DNA of 64,000 nucleotides, from NCBI RefSeq assembly GCF_014203555.1, contig NZ_JACHJH010000001.1:419973-483972 (forward strand), in the 5' to 3' direction. The notes under the pieces are model-generated. The model did no database searches. It had not been told where the DNA came from and saw only the letters and a list, made by a program, of their open reading frames with translations. This DNA comes from Streptomyces olivoverticillatus. GTDB taxonomy: Bacteria > Actinomycetota > Actinomycetes > Streptomycetales > Streptomycetaceae. Positions 1 to 8,151 of this stretch are shown here, in pieces. The position numbers and the translations under genes were made by a program. Position 1 is the first letter of the stretch. Each line of letters starts with the position of its first letter.

Positions 1-50
1 ATGAGCCCACGCTTCACAGCACTCTCCTCAAGGACCGAATGTGGTCTTTA

Positions 51-66
51 ATGGTTTAGACCAGTG
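51..66. promoter_or_regulatory. DasR-responsive element (dre) 1
   Basis: The palindromic core at 52-63 reads TGGTTTAGACCA and differs by one base from the known DasR operator core TGGTCTAGACCA. It lies about 200 bp before dasR, in what is normally the divergent dasR-dasA spacer. DasR binds dre and is released by glucosamine-6-phosphate. The match is seen in the sequence; binding is inferred. Confidence 0.8.
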
Positions 67-76
67 CCCCGCAGCT

Positions 77-88
77 TGGCCTAGACCT
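77..88. promoter_or_regulatory. DasR-responsive element (dre) 2, weaker
   Basis: TGGCCTAGACCT matches the dre core with two mismatches. It sits 25 bp from the first site, about two and a half helical turns. Paired sites next to dasR suggest autoregulation or control of a divergent gene (probably dasA) just outside the window. Confidence 0.6.
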
Positions 89-262
89 TTTGGGGTGTCA
101 AGGGTGTATAAGAGTCGCTGTCGGGTCCGTTACCGGACCGACACCTCGAGGTCGACCCGGGCGTCTGACGGTCTCCTCGGGCTCTGCCCGTGCCACCATG
201 TGACCGCGGAAGACGGAGGAGCGCCGGTGACGGCAGCAGGATCGGAGTCGGGAAGGCAGGCC

Positions 263-1030
263 ATGGCGACCGAGGGTGGTACGGCGGAGAGCGGCGGCGC
301 GTCGGCAGGCGCGCGGACCGCGCGCGTCCCCAAGTACTACCGGCTCAAACGTCACTTGCTGGAAATGACCGAAACCATGCCCCCCGGCACCCCCGTGCCG
401 CCGGAGCGCACCCTGGCCGCGGAGTTCGACACCTCGCGGACGACGGTCCGGCAGGCGCTGCAGGAGCTGGTGGTCGAGGGGCGCCTGGAACGCATCCAGG
501 GCAAGGGGACCTTCGTGGCGAAGCCCAAGGTCTCCCAGGCGCTGCAATTGACCTCCTACACGGAGGACATGAGGGCCCAGGGTCTGGAGCCCACCTCCCA
601 GCTGCTCGACATCGGCTACGTCACCGCCGACGAGCGCCTCTCCCGGCTGCTCGACATCTCCGTGGGCGGCCGCATCCTGCGCATCGAGCGGCTGCGGCTC
701 GCCAGCGGTGAGCCCATGGCGATCGAGACGACCCATTTGTCGGCAAAGCGCTTCCCGGCGCTGCGCCGGAACCTGGTGAAGTACACCTCCCTCTACACCG
801 CCCTGGCCGAGGTCTACGACGTGCACCTCGCCGAGGCGGAGGAGACGATCGAGACCTCTCTGGCCACCCCGCGGGAGGCGAGCCTGCTGGGCACGGACGT
901 GGGCCTGCCGATGCTGATGCTCTCCCGCCACTCCCTGGACGCCGACGGCAACCCGGTGGAATGGGTGCGCTCGGTTTACCGGGGGGACCGCTACAAGTTC
1001 GTGGCCCGCTTGCAACGCCCCACGGAATAG
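263..1030 (+). CDS. dasR: GntR/HutC-family transcriptional regulator DasR
   Basis: Global repressor of N-acetylglucosamine and chitin uptake and utilisation; it also influences antibiotic production and development. The product is 255 aa. An N-terminal winged helix (about residues 20-85, including [20 protein letters not shown]) is followed by a UTRA effector domain (about 95-245) that binds phosphorylated amino sugars. From VPKYYRLK onward I recognise it as essentially the S. coelicolor DasR sequence. The ATG at 263 has GGAAGG six bases upstream and gives the usual N-terminus. An in-frame GTG at 227 with GGAGGA is an alternative that would add 12 residues. Two dre sites lie upstream and a strong hairpin follows. 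Identification is firm. Confidence 0.97.
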   Translation: MATEGGTAESGGASAGARTARVPKYYRLKRHLLEMTETMPPGTPVPPERTLAAEFDTSRTTVRQALQELVVEGRLERIQGKGTFVAKPKVSQALQLTSYTEDMRAQGLEPTSQLLDIGYVTADERLSRLLDISVGGRILRIERLRLASGEPMAIETTHLSAKRFPALRRNLVKYTSLYTALAEVYDVHLAEAEETIETSLATPREASLLGTDVGLPMLMLSRHSLDADGNPVEWVRSVYRGDRYKFVARLQRPTE

Positions 1031-1050
1031 ACACCTCCGAATGGCGGAAA

Positions 1051-1079
1051 GACCCGGCGGACGCATTGTCCGCCGGGTC
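1051..1079 (+). terminator. Hairpin terminator after dasR
   Basis: A perfect 12-bp inverted repeat (1051-1062 with 1068-1079) encloses a 5-base loop. There is no long T tract, which is common in Streptomyces. Its right arm overlaps a dre core (1076-1085), so DasR binding and the terminator share bases. Confidence 0.8.
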
Positions 1080-1085
1080 TAGACC
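1076..1085. promoter_or_regulatory. Perfect dre core overlapping terminator and abutting a promoter
   Basis: GGTCTAGACC is the full inner core of the DasR operator. It ends two bases before the -35 element of the next gene (TTGACG, 1088-1093), a position where a bound DasR would block RNA polymerase. The outer bases differ from consensus (G and T in place of T and A). Confidence 0.65.
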
Positions 1086-1087
1086 TA

Positions 1088-1116
1088 TTGACGCTCATCA
1101 TCCCGGCTCATAGTGT
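1088..1116 (+). promoter_or_regulatory. Housekeeping-type promoter for the SPASM-like gene
   Basis: TTGACG (1088-1093) and TAGTGT (1111-1116) are spaced by exactly 17 bp. Transcription would start near 1123, giving a leader of about 50 nt. That leader holds three copies of TTGCGAGA (1140, 1151 and 1160), the last merging with the ribosome binding site. Confidence 0.6.
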
Positions 1117-1175
1117 CGCCCGGAGCCGGACCTCTGGCCTTGCGAGATCCTTGCGAGAGTTGCGAGAGGAATGCC

Positions 1176-2159
1176 ATGAACGACGCCGCCTCCGTGCGGA
1201 GTTACGAAGCGCACTCTCCCCGGAAAGTCCTCGCCCACGGCGAGCTGCTCCGCCGATTCGCCGAGGGCCGGCAGGTCAGCCCCGTTCATTTGCGTCTCGG
1301 CATCACCGCGGACCATGGCAGGCGGCTGCTCGCCACCGGCGACGCCGTGTCCCTGCTGCGGCAATTCGCCGCACACGGCGGACGCGCCGTGACATTCCAC
1401 GGCAGCGGCGAGTGCACGCTCCATCCCGGATACCCGGCCGTCTGCGACGCGGGCCACGAGTCGGGCCTGCGCCTCGGCGTGTTCACGGACGGCTCGCGGC
1501 TGCACCGGCCCGAGATGGCGGAGTGCGTGGCCTCCACACACACCTGGGTGCGCATCGAATTTTCGGCTGCCACACCCACCTCGTACCTGGAAATCATCGG
1601 AAAGCTTCGGCAGTCCGCCATCGATCCCGATTTTCGTATCGGGCTCAACTATGCGGTGGGCAAGGGAAATCCGCAGGAGTACGTGGCGGCGGCGCTCGCC
1701 GCCCGGGACGCGGGGGCGCACTACATCCGCTTCTCGGGCCGGGCCGGCCGCACCGGCGCCGGGCCGGCCGAGGCGTCGGCGCTGGCCACCGAGACCTTCG
1801 AAGTCTGCCTGCCCTCCACCGCGGAAGACGGCGGCGAATTCCACCACTGCCACTACAGCCGCTTCGTCACCACCGTCGCCGCCGATGGCACGCTCTACCC
1901 CTGCCCCCAGGTCCACCTGAACTCCCGTTACAGCCTCGGCAATACGCTCGAATCCGGCTACGCCGACGTGCTGCGCGGCGGCCCACGGACGCGCTGGGAG
2001 GCCGCCGACCCCCGGCAGTGGGAGCCGTGCCGCTCCTGCCGCTACCGCCCGCAGAACGCGCTGCTGGAGCAGGTGCGCGGCGACCGGGCGGCACTGGAGC
2101 GGGCACTGGGCGCGTACGCCCTCGAAGTGCCCTCCACCCTGCACGCCGACTTCGTCTGA
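1176..2159 (+). CDS. Radical-SAM-like protein with SPASM-type C-terminus but no CX3CX2C motif
   Basis: The product is 327 aa. The fold signature is radical SAM: a first strand PVHLRLGIT, then GSGECTLHP where a GGEP-type motif is expected, a TDGS turn, and a C-terminal SPASM/twitch-like region with cysteines in HHCHYSRF, TLYPCPQ and CRSC plus the typical YSLGN step. After LGIT, where the family has CX3CX2C for the 4Fe-4S cluster and AdoMet, this protein reads ADHGRRLL with no cysteine, so classical radical chemistry is not expected. It may retain an auxiliary cluster or act as a binding protein. The ATG at 1176 has GAGAGGA five bases upstream. A promoter and dre core precede it, suggesting DasR control. 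Its function is unknown. Confidence 0.75.
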   Translation: MNDAASVRSYEAHSPRKVLAHGELLRRFAEGRQVSPVHLRLGITADHGRRLLATGDAVSLLRQFAAHGGRAVTFHGSGECTLHPGYPAVCDAGHESGLRLGVFTDGSRLHRPEMAECVASTHTWVRIEFSAATPTSYLEIIGKLRQSAIDPDFRIGLNYAVGKGNPQEYVAAALAARDAGAHYIRFSGRAGRTGAGPAEASALATETFEVCLPSTAEDGGEFHHCHYSRFVTTVAADGTLYPCPQVHLNSRYSLGNTLESGYADVLRGGPRTRWEAADPRQWEPCRSCRYRPQNALLEQVRGDRAALERALGAYALEVPSTLHADFV

Positions 2160-2268
2160 ACATGACGTTGCCATACCGATATCCGGACGGGGGGTGACGT
2201 CCGGAGGCACCCTCCCATAGATTTCCTGCGCATTACGCAAGTGATCGCACACGGGACGGAGTCACCGC

Positions 2269-2535
2269 ATGTCGGAACCACCTGAGGGCAATCGCAAACC
2301 GGTCGTGACCATTCCGCTGGTCGTGGCGGGCGTGTGCCTGGCGATACCCTTCGCGGCCATGCTGTGGGTCGGCTCCTACTCCCGGGTCGAACCGGCCTTC
2401 ATCGGCATACCGTTCTTCTACTGGTACCAGATGCTGTGGGTGGTCATTTCGACGCTGCTCACCGTCGTCGCCTACACCATCGTCCGGCGTCACGAGCGGA
2501 CGGTCCGGGCGCACCGGGGCGGTGAGGAGCAGTGA
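2269..2535 (+). CDS. DUF3311 small membrane protein, symporter partner
   Basis: The product is 88 aa with two predicted membrane helices (about residues 11-31 and 45-68) and a basic cytoplasmic tail. It belongs to the DUF3311 type usually encoded directly before an SSS-family carboxylate symporter, where it is thought to be an accessory subunit. GGACGGAG precedes the ATG. Its stop overlaps the start codon of the next gene, so the two are translationally coupled. The exact role of DUF3311 proteins is not established to my knowledge. Confidence 0.85.
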   Translation: MSEPPEGNRKPVVTIPLVVAGVCLAIPFAAMLWVGSYSRVEPAFIGIPFFYWYQMLWVVISTLLTVVAYTIVRRHERTVRAHRGGEEQ

Positions 2536-4163
2536 AGAACGGCGTCAACGGCGTCGCACTCGCCGTCTTCATCTTCTTCTTCCTGGCCGTGACCGTGATG
2601 GGTTTCGTGGCCTCCCGGTGGCGGCGCGCGGAGAACGCCGACAGTCTCGACGAATGGGGGCTGGGCGGCCGTTCCTTCGGCACCTGGGTGACCTGGTTCC
2701 TGCTGGGCGGCGACCTCTATACCGCGTACACCTTCGTGGCGGTCCCGGCGGCCGTCTACGCGGGCGGTGCGGCCGGCTTCTTCGCGGTGCCGTACACGAT
2801 TCTCTGCTATCCGCTGGTGTTCACCTTCCTGCCGCGCCTGTGGTCGGTGGCGCACAAGCACGGGTACGTGACGTCTTCGGACTTCGTGCGGGGCCGCTTC
2901 GGCTCCAAGGGGCTGTCGCTGGCGCTCGCCCTCACCGGCATTCTCGCGACGATGCCGTATATCGCCCTGCAACTGGTGGGAATACAGGCCGTTCTGGACG
3001 TGATGGGCGTGGGCGGCGGCGCGAACGCCAACTGGTTCGTGAAGGACCTTCCACTGCTGATCGCCTTCGGTGTGCTGGCGGCCTACACCTACTCCTCCGG
3101 ACTGCGCGCACCCGCCCTGATCGCCTTCGTCAAGGACGCCCTCATCTACATCGTCATCATCGTGGCGATCATCTATATCCCGGTGAAGCTGGGCGGCTTC
3201 GAGCACATCTTCGCCAAGGCCGGTCACGCGTTCGCTGCCGAAAACCCGGCGACCGGGAAACCGCGCGGCTCGCTCGTCACCGCGCCACAGGCCCAGTGGG
3301 CGTACGCCACGCTCGCCCTCGGCTCGGCGATGGCGCTGTTCCTGTATCCGCACTCGGTGACGGCGGTCCTCTCCAGCCGCAGCCGCAATGTCATCCGCCG
3401 CAACACCACCATCCTCCCCCTGTACTCGCTGATGCTGGGGCTGCTGGCCATGCTGGGCTTCATGGCGATCGCCGCCGATGTGAAGGTGAAGAACGGGCAG
3501 CTGGCTATTCCGCAGCTGTTCGCGGATGTGTTCCCGGACTGGTTCACCGGTGTGGCCTTCGCCGCGATCGGCATCGGCGCCCTGGTCCCGGCGGCCATCA
3601 TGTCGATCGCCGCCGCAAATCTCTTCACCCGGAACATCTACAAGGACTTCCTGCGGCCCGACGCCTCCCCCGCCCAGGAGGCCAAGGTCTCCAAGATCGC
3701 CTCGCTGCTGGTCAAGGTCGGCGCCCTGGCCTTCGTCCTCACCATGGACAAAACGGTCGCCATCAACTTCCAGCTGCTCGGCGGCATCTGGATCCTGCAG
3801 ACCGTCCCGGCACTCGTGGGCGGGCTCTTCACCCGCTGGTGCCACCGCTGGGCCCTGCTCGCGGGCTGGGCGGCCGGCATGACGTACGGCACGTGGCGGG
3901 CGTACGACACCCCCAGCGCCACTCAGGATCACTTCGGCAACACCAACCTGATCCCGTTCATCGGCGAGAAGGGCTACATCGGGCTGACCGCCTTCGCCCT
4001 CAACGTGCTCGTCGTGATCGTGGCCACGTTCGTCCTGCGGGCCGTGAAGGCCCCCGACGGCGTCGACCAGACCAAGCCCTCGGACTACACCGCCGACGCG
4101 GGCGACCCGGGCGTCCGCACGGAGCTCCCCCCGGCCACTGCGGGGGCCCCTGCGGGCCACTAG
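2532..4163 (+). CDS. Sodium:solute symporter (SSS family, MctP-like)
   Basis: The product is 543 aa with about 13 predicted membrane helices and belongs to the solute:sodium symporter family. The closest known functional class with a DUF3311 partner is the monocarboxylate transporter MctP (acetate, pyruvate, lactate), so organic-acid uptake is the likely role; the substrate cannot be read from sequence. Family features include the early DEWGLGGRSFGTWVTWFLLGGD segment and a conserved LYPHS motif mid-protein. It begins at a GTG overlapping the DUF3311 stop, preceded by GGTGAGGAG. The C-terminal 35 residues are soluble and acidic. A strong terminator follows. Regulation by the upstream dre site is possible but unproven. 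Confidence 0.9.
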   Translation: MKNGVNGVALAVFIFFFLAVTVMGFVASRWRRAENADSLDEWGLGGRSFGTWVTWFLLGGDLYTAYTFVAVPAAVYAGGAAGFFAVPYTILCYPLVFTFLPRLWSVAHKHGYVTSSDFVRGRFGSKGLSLALALTGILATMPYIALQLVGIQAVLDVMGVGGGANANWFVKDLPLLIAFGVLAAYTYSSGLRAPALIAFVKDALIYIVIIVAIIYIPVKLGGFEHIFAKAGHAFAAENPATGKPRGSLVTAPQAQWAYATLALGSAMALFLYPHSVTAVLSSRSRNVIRRNTTILPLYSLMLGLLAMLGFMAIAADVKVKNGQLAIPQLFADVFPDWFTGVAFAAIGIGALVPAAIMSIAAANLFTRNIYKDFLRPDASPAQEAKVSKIASLLVKVGALAFVLTMDKTVAINFQLLGGIWILQTVPALVGGLFTRWCHRWALLAGWAAGMTYGTWRAYDTPSATQDHFGNTNLIPFIGEKGYIGLTAFALNVLVVIVATFVLRAVKAPDGVDQTKPSDYTADAGDPGVRTELPPATAGAPAGH

Positions 4164-4190
4164 CGGACCGCCAGGGCGACCCGCCCCGAC

Positions 4191-4229
4191 AGGGCCGCCA
4201 CACCCCCTCCCAGGGGGCGTGGCGGCCCT
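4191..4229 (+). terminator. Strong hairpin terminator after the symporter gene
   Basis: Arms of 18 bp (4191-4208 and 4212-4229) pair with one mismatch around a 3-base loop, followed by TTTCC. It separates the symporter operon from the nrd operon. Confidence 0.85.
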
Positions 4230-4290
4230 TTCCGTGTGCCGCACCGGCGCCGCCCGTTAGCACATTCCGCGACTGCTTCATGACGGGGCG

Positions 4291-4337
4291 ACACAACATG
4301 TGGGGGCGCGTACGAGGGGCGGCACTAGATGTATGCT
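4291..4337 (+). promoter_or_regulatory. Tandem NrdR-box-like sites upstream of the nrdAB riboswitch
   Basis: ACACAACATGTGGGGG (4291-4306) and GCACTAGATGTATGCT (4322-4337) each match about 10 of 16 bases of the NrdR box consensus (ACACWAWATATWGTGT). Their starts are 31 bp apart, the three-turn spacing typical of paired NrdR boxes. The second box contains a possible -10 element (TAGATG). NrdR represses ribonucleotide reductase genes when dATP is high. The spacing makes these credible; binding is inferred. Confidence 0.6.
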
Positions 4338-4455
4338 CGTCCTCGCTGTCGCCGCAGGGGAATCCGGTGGAAATCCGGAACTGTCCCGCAACGGTGTATG
4401 TGTGCGTACTTACGACCATTACGACGCACCACCAGTCCGAGGACCTGCGCACAGC
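4338..4455 (+). ncRNA. Cobalamin (B12) riboswitch controlling nrdAB
   Basis: The conserved cobalamin aptamer core is readable: GGGGAA, then GGTGGAAATCC, then CTGTCCCGCAACGGT (4357-4395), and the B12-box-like AGTCCGAGGACCTGC at 4434-4448. In S. coelicolor an adenosylcobalamin riboswitch is known to shut off the class Ia nrdABS operon when B12 is present, so that the B12-dependent class II enzyme takes over. The same logic is expected here. The 5' and 3' limits are approximate, and about 180 nt separate the aptamer from the nrdA start, room for an expression platform. Confidence 0.88.
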
Positions 4456-4631
4456 GCGCCCACCACCGAGCCTGCCCTTGGCTCGGCTATGGGCGTTGAA
4501 TTCGTCCGGGCCCCGCGGGTTGGGCCGATGGACGCCCGCGCGGCATGCCCTGGTGCAAGTGGCACGCCCGCGCGTGCGCCCGTCGCGCTCTCCCGCCCGG
4601 CCCACCCCAGCCGAGCGAGGGAGAGCCACAC

Positions 4632-7022
4632 GTGACCATCGCGCCCGCCGATCCGGTCTCAGAGAACGCGGAAGCGACCGGCGGTCCCGGGACCGCGCTG
4701 CTGCGCACCCTGACCGATCTCACCGCAGACCTTCCCGCCACCGACCCGGGCAAGGTCGCCGCCGCCGCGCTGCGCGGCCGCAGCGCCGCCTCGGACGAGG
4801 CGGAGCTGCGCTCCCTCGCCACCGAGGCCGCCGCCGGCCTGATCGCCGAGGAGCCGGAGTACTCCCGCCTCGCCGCCCGGCTGCTCACCCTCGCCATCGC
4901 GGAGGAGGCCGCCGGACAGGGCGCGACCTCCTTCTCCGCCTCGGTCGCCGTCGGCCACCGCGAGGGCCTGATCGCGGACGACACGGACGCCTTCGTGCGT
5001 GAGCACGCCGAGCGCCTGGACGCCCTGGTCGACGCCGCCCTCGCCGACGGTGCCGACGACCGCTTCGGCTACTTCGGCCTGCGCACCCTGCACAGCCGCT
5101 ACCTGCTGCGCCACCCGCACACCCGTCAGGTCATCGAGACCCCGCAGCACTTCCTGCTGCGCGTGGCCTGCGGCCTGGCCGAGGACCACTCGGAGCGGGC
5201 CCTGGACGACGTCGCCGAGCTCTACGGGCTCACCAGCACGCTCTCCTACCTGCCCTCCTCCCCCACGCTCTTCAACTCCGGCACCCGCCACCCGCAGATG
5301 TCGTCCTGCTACCTGCTGGACTCGCCGCTGGACGAGCTGGACTCCATCTACGACCGCTACCACCAGGTGGCGCGGCTGTCGAAGCACGCGGGCGGCATCG
5401 GCCTGTCCTACTCCCGCATCCGCTCCCGCGGCTCGCTCATCCGCGGCACCAACGGCCACTCCAACGGCATCGTGCCGTTCCTGCGCACCCTCGACGCCTC
5501 CGTCGCCGCCGTGAACCAGGGCGGCCGCCGCAAGGGCGCGGCCTGCGTCTACCTGGAGACCTGGCACGCGGACATCGAGGAGTTCCTGGAGCTCCGCGAC
5601 AACACCGGCGAGGAGGCCCGCCGCACCCACAACCTCAACATCGCGCACTGGATCCCGGACGAGTTCATGCGCCGTGTCGAGGCCGACGCGGACTGGTCCC
5701 TGTTCTCCCCCGCCGACACCCCCGACCTGGTGGACCTCTACGGCGACGAGTTCGACGCCGCGTACCGCCGGTACGAGGCCGAGGGCAAGGCCGTCAAGCA
5801 GATCCCGGCGCGGGTGCTGTACGCCCGGATGATGCGCACCCTCGCGCAGACCGGCAACGGCTGGATGACGTTCAAGGACGCCGCCAACCGCACCGCCAAC
5901 CAGACGGCCGAGAAGGGCAAGGTCGTCCACTCCTCGAACCTCTGCACCGAGATCCTCGAGGTCACCGACGACAGCGAGACCGCGGTCTGCAACCTGGGCT
6001 CGGTCAACCTCGCGCAGCACCTCGGTGCCGACGGCGAGATGGACTGGGAGAAGCTCGACCGTACGGTCCGTACGGCCGTCACCTTCCTCGACCGCGTCGT
6101 GGACATCAACTTCTACCCGACCGAGCAGGCCGGCAACTCCAACAGCCGCTGGCGCCCGGTGGGCCTGGGCCTGATGGGTCTGCAGGACGTCTTCTTCCGG
6201 CTGCGCATGCCCTTCGACTCCGCCGAGGCGAAGGAGCTGTCCACCCGGATCTCCGAGCGGATCATGCTGGCGGCGTACGAGGCCTCCGCCGACCTCGCCG
6301 AGCGGCACGGCCCGCACCCGGCCTGGTCCGCGACCCGCACCGCCCGCGGCGTGCTGCACCCGGACCACTACCCGAACGCGGTGGCCGGCTGGGCGGACCG
6401 CTGGGAGGCGCTGCGCGCCCGCATCGCCGAGGTCGGCATGCGCAACTCGCTGCTGCTCGCCATCGCCCCGACGGCGACCATCGCCTCGATCGCGGGCGTC
6501 TACGAGTGCATCGAGCCGCAGGTCTCCAACCTCTTCAAGCGCGAGACGCTCTCCGGTGAGTTCCTGCAGGTCAACACCTACCTGGTGGAGGAGCTCAAGC
6601 AGCTCGGCGTGTGGGACCGCACCACCCGCGACGCGATGACCGACGCCAACGGCTCGATCCAGGACATGAAGTGGATCCCGCAGGAGGTGCGCGACCTCTA
6701 CCGCACCGCCTGGGAGATCCCGCAGCGCGCCCTGATCGACATGGCCGCGGCCCGCACCCCGTACCTGGACCAGAGCCAGTCGCTGAACCTCTTCATGGCC
6801 TCGCCCACCATCGGCAAGCTCAGCTCGATGTACGCGTACGCCTGGAAGCAGGGCATCAAGACGACGTACTACCTGCGCTCCCGTCCGGCGACCCGGATCG
6901 CCCGCGCGGCGTCCGGCGGTGCCGCCGCTCCCGCCACCATCCCGGTGCAGCAGGCCGCGCCCGACGCGGACGCCATCGCCTGCTCCCTTGAGAACCCCGA
7001 GTCCTGCGAGGCCTGCCAGTAA
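4632..7022 (+). CDS. nrdA: Class Ia ribonucleotide reductase, large (R1) subunit
   Basis: Catalytic subunit that reduces ribonucleoside diphosphates to deoxyribonucleotides for DNA synthesis. The product is 796 aa. The active-site trio N436, C438 and E440 (in SSNLCTEI) lies at nearly the E. coli numbering (437/439/441). The redox cysteines are in MSSCYLLD and AVCNLGS, and the C-terminal cysteine relay ends ...ESCEACQ. The GTG at 4632 with GAGGGAGAG upstream fits better than an in-frame ATG at 4545, which would start inside the leader. It is under the riboswitch and NrdR-like boxes, and its TAA overlaps the nrdB start by one base. Confidence 0.97.
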   Translation: MTIAPADPVSENAEATGGPGTALLRTLTDLTADLPATDPGKVAAAALRGRSAASDEAELRSLATEAAAGLIAEEPEYSRLAARLLTLAIAEEAAGQGATSFSASVAVGHREGLIADDTDAFVREHAERLDALVDAALADGADDRFGYFGLRTLHSRYLLRHPHTRQVIETPQHFLLRVACGLAEDHSERALDDVAELYGLTSTLSYLPSSPTLFNSGTRHPQMSSCYLLDSPLDELDSIYDRYHQVARLSKHAGGIGLSYSRIRSRGSLIRGTNGHSNGIVPFLRTLDASVAAVNQGGRRKGAACVYLETWHADIEEFLELRDNTGEEARRTHNLNIAHWIPDEFMRRVEADADWSLFSPADTPDLVDLYGDEFDAAYRRYEAEGKAVKQIPARVLYARMMRTLAQTGNGWMTFKDAANRTANQTAEKGKVVHSSNLCTEILEVTDDSETAVCNLGSVNLAQHLGADGEMDWEKLDRTVRTAVTFLDRVVDINFYPTEQAGNSNSRWRPVGLGLMGLQDVFFRLRMPFDSAEAKELSTRISERIMLAAYEASADLAERHGPHPAWSATRTARGVLHPDHYPNAVAGWADRWEALRARIAEVGMRNSLLLAIAPTATIASIAGVYECIEPQVSNLFKRETLSGEFLQVNTYLVEELKQLGVWDRTTRDAMTDANGSIQDMKWIPQEVRDLYRTAWEIPQRALIDMAAARTPYLDQSQSLNLFMASPTIGKLSSMYAYAWKQGIKTTYYLRSRPATRIARAASGGAAAPATIPVQQAAPDADAIACSLENPESCEACQ

Positions 7023-8038
7023 TGTCCGCCGCTGAACAGAAGAACCTCCTGGACCCCGGGTTCGAGCTCACCCTCCGCCCGATGCGGTACCCGGACTTCT
7101 ACGACCGCTACCGCGACGCGATCAAGAACACCTGGACCGTGGAGGAGGTCGACCTCCACTCCGACGTCGCCGACCTCGCCAAGCTGTCCCCGGGCGAGCA
7201 GCACATGATCGGCCGCCTGGTCGCGTTCTTCGCGACCGGCGACTCGATCGTGGCCAACAACCTCGTGCTGACGCTGTACAAGCACATCAACTCCCCCGAA
7301 GCGCGCCTCTACCTCTCGCGGCAGCTCTTCGAGGAGGCCGTGCACGTCCAGTTCTACTTGACGCTGCTCGACACCTACCTGCCCGACCCGGACGACCGCG
7401 CCGCGGCGTTCGACGCGGTGGAGAACATCCCCTCCATCCGCGAGAAGGCCCAGTTCTGCTTCAAGTGGATCAACGAGGTCGAGAAGCTGGAGCGGCTGGA
7501 GACCAAGGCCGACCGCCGCCGCTTCCTGCTCAACCTGATCTGCTTCGCCGCCTGCATCGAGGGCCTGTTCTTCTACGGCGCCTTCGCCTACGTGTACTGG
7601 TTCCGCAGCCGCGGCCTGCTGCACGGCCTGGCGACCGGCACCAACTGGGTCTTCCGTGACGAGACCATGCACATGAACTTCGCGTTCGAGGTCGTGGACA
7701 CCGTCCGCCAGGAGGAGCCCGACCTCTTCGACGACGAGCTCCAGCAGCAGGTCACCGACATGCTCAAGGAGGCCGTCGAGGCGGAGCTGCAGTTCGGCCG
7801 CGACCTGTGCGGCGAGGGCCTGCCGGGCATGAACACCGAGTCCATGCGCGAGTACCTCGAGTGCGTCGCCGACCAGCGCCTGCAGCGCCTGGGCTTCAAG
7901 CCGGTCTTCGGCTCGGAGAACCCGTTCTCCTTCATGGAGCTGCAGAACGTCCAGGAGCTGACCAACTTCTTCGAGCGCCGCGCGTCCGCGTACCAGGTGG
8001 CGGTCGAGGGCTCGGTCTCCTTCGACGACGAGTTCTAA
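7022..8038 (+). CDS. nrdB: Class Ia ribonucleotide reductase, small (R2) subunit
   Basis: Radical-generating diiron subunit partnering NrdA. The product is 338 aa. The metal ligands and radical tyrosine are visible: D74, E105, H108 and Y112 (EEAVHVQFY), with the second ligand set in CIEGLFFYG and FRDETMHMNF. The tyrosine indicates a Tyr-radical (Ia) type enzyme. The acidic C-terminal tail (SFDDEF) is the usual R1-docking peptide. The start codon overlaps the nrdA stop (TAATG), so translation is coupled. In S. coelicolor the operon continues with nrdS, an AraC-like gene; no such gene follows here. Confidence 0.97.
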   Translation: MSAAEQKNLLDPGFELTLRPMRYPDFYDRYRDAIKNTWTVEEVDLHSDVADLAKLSPGEQHMIGRLVAFFATGDSIVANNLVLTLYKHINSPEARLYLSRQLFEEAVHVQFYLTLLDTYLPDPDDRAAAFDAVENIPSIREKAQFCFKWINEVEKLERLETKADRRRFLLNLICFAACIEGLFFYGAFAYVYWFRSRGLLHGLATGTNWVFRDETMHMNFAFEVVDTVRQEEPDLFDDELQQQVTDMLKEAVEAELQFGRDLCGEGLPGMNTESMREYLECVADQRLQRLGFKPVFGSENPFSFMELQNVQELTNFFERRASAYQVAVEGSVSFDDEF

Positions 8039-8069
8039 AGAACCCCGCTTCCAAAGAACTCCGCGCGAC

Positions 8070-8097
8070 ACGTCGATTTCGGCGTCTCCCGTTCGAC
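8070..8097 (+). promoter_or_regulatory. Candidate ECF42-type promoter before the DGPF gene
   Basis: CGTCGA (8071-8076) and CGAC (8094-8097) are 17 bp apart. ECF42 sigma factors are reported to recognise a TGTCGA-like -35 and a CGAC/CGTC-like -10 ahead of their own DGPF genes, so this is a plausible autoregulated promoter. One base of the -35 differs. Confidence 0.45.
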
Positions 8098-8151
8098 GCA
8101 TGGGTGAAGGGTTGGGAACAGCCCGCCCTCGATTGAACGGGAGACGTCGTC

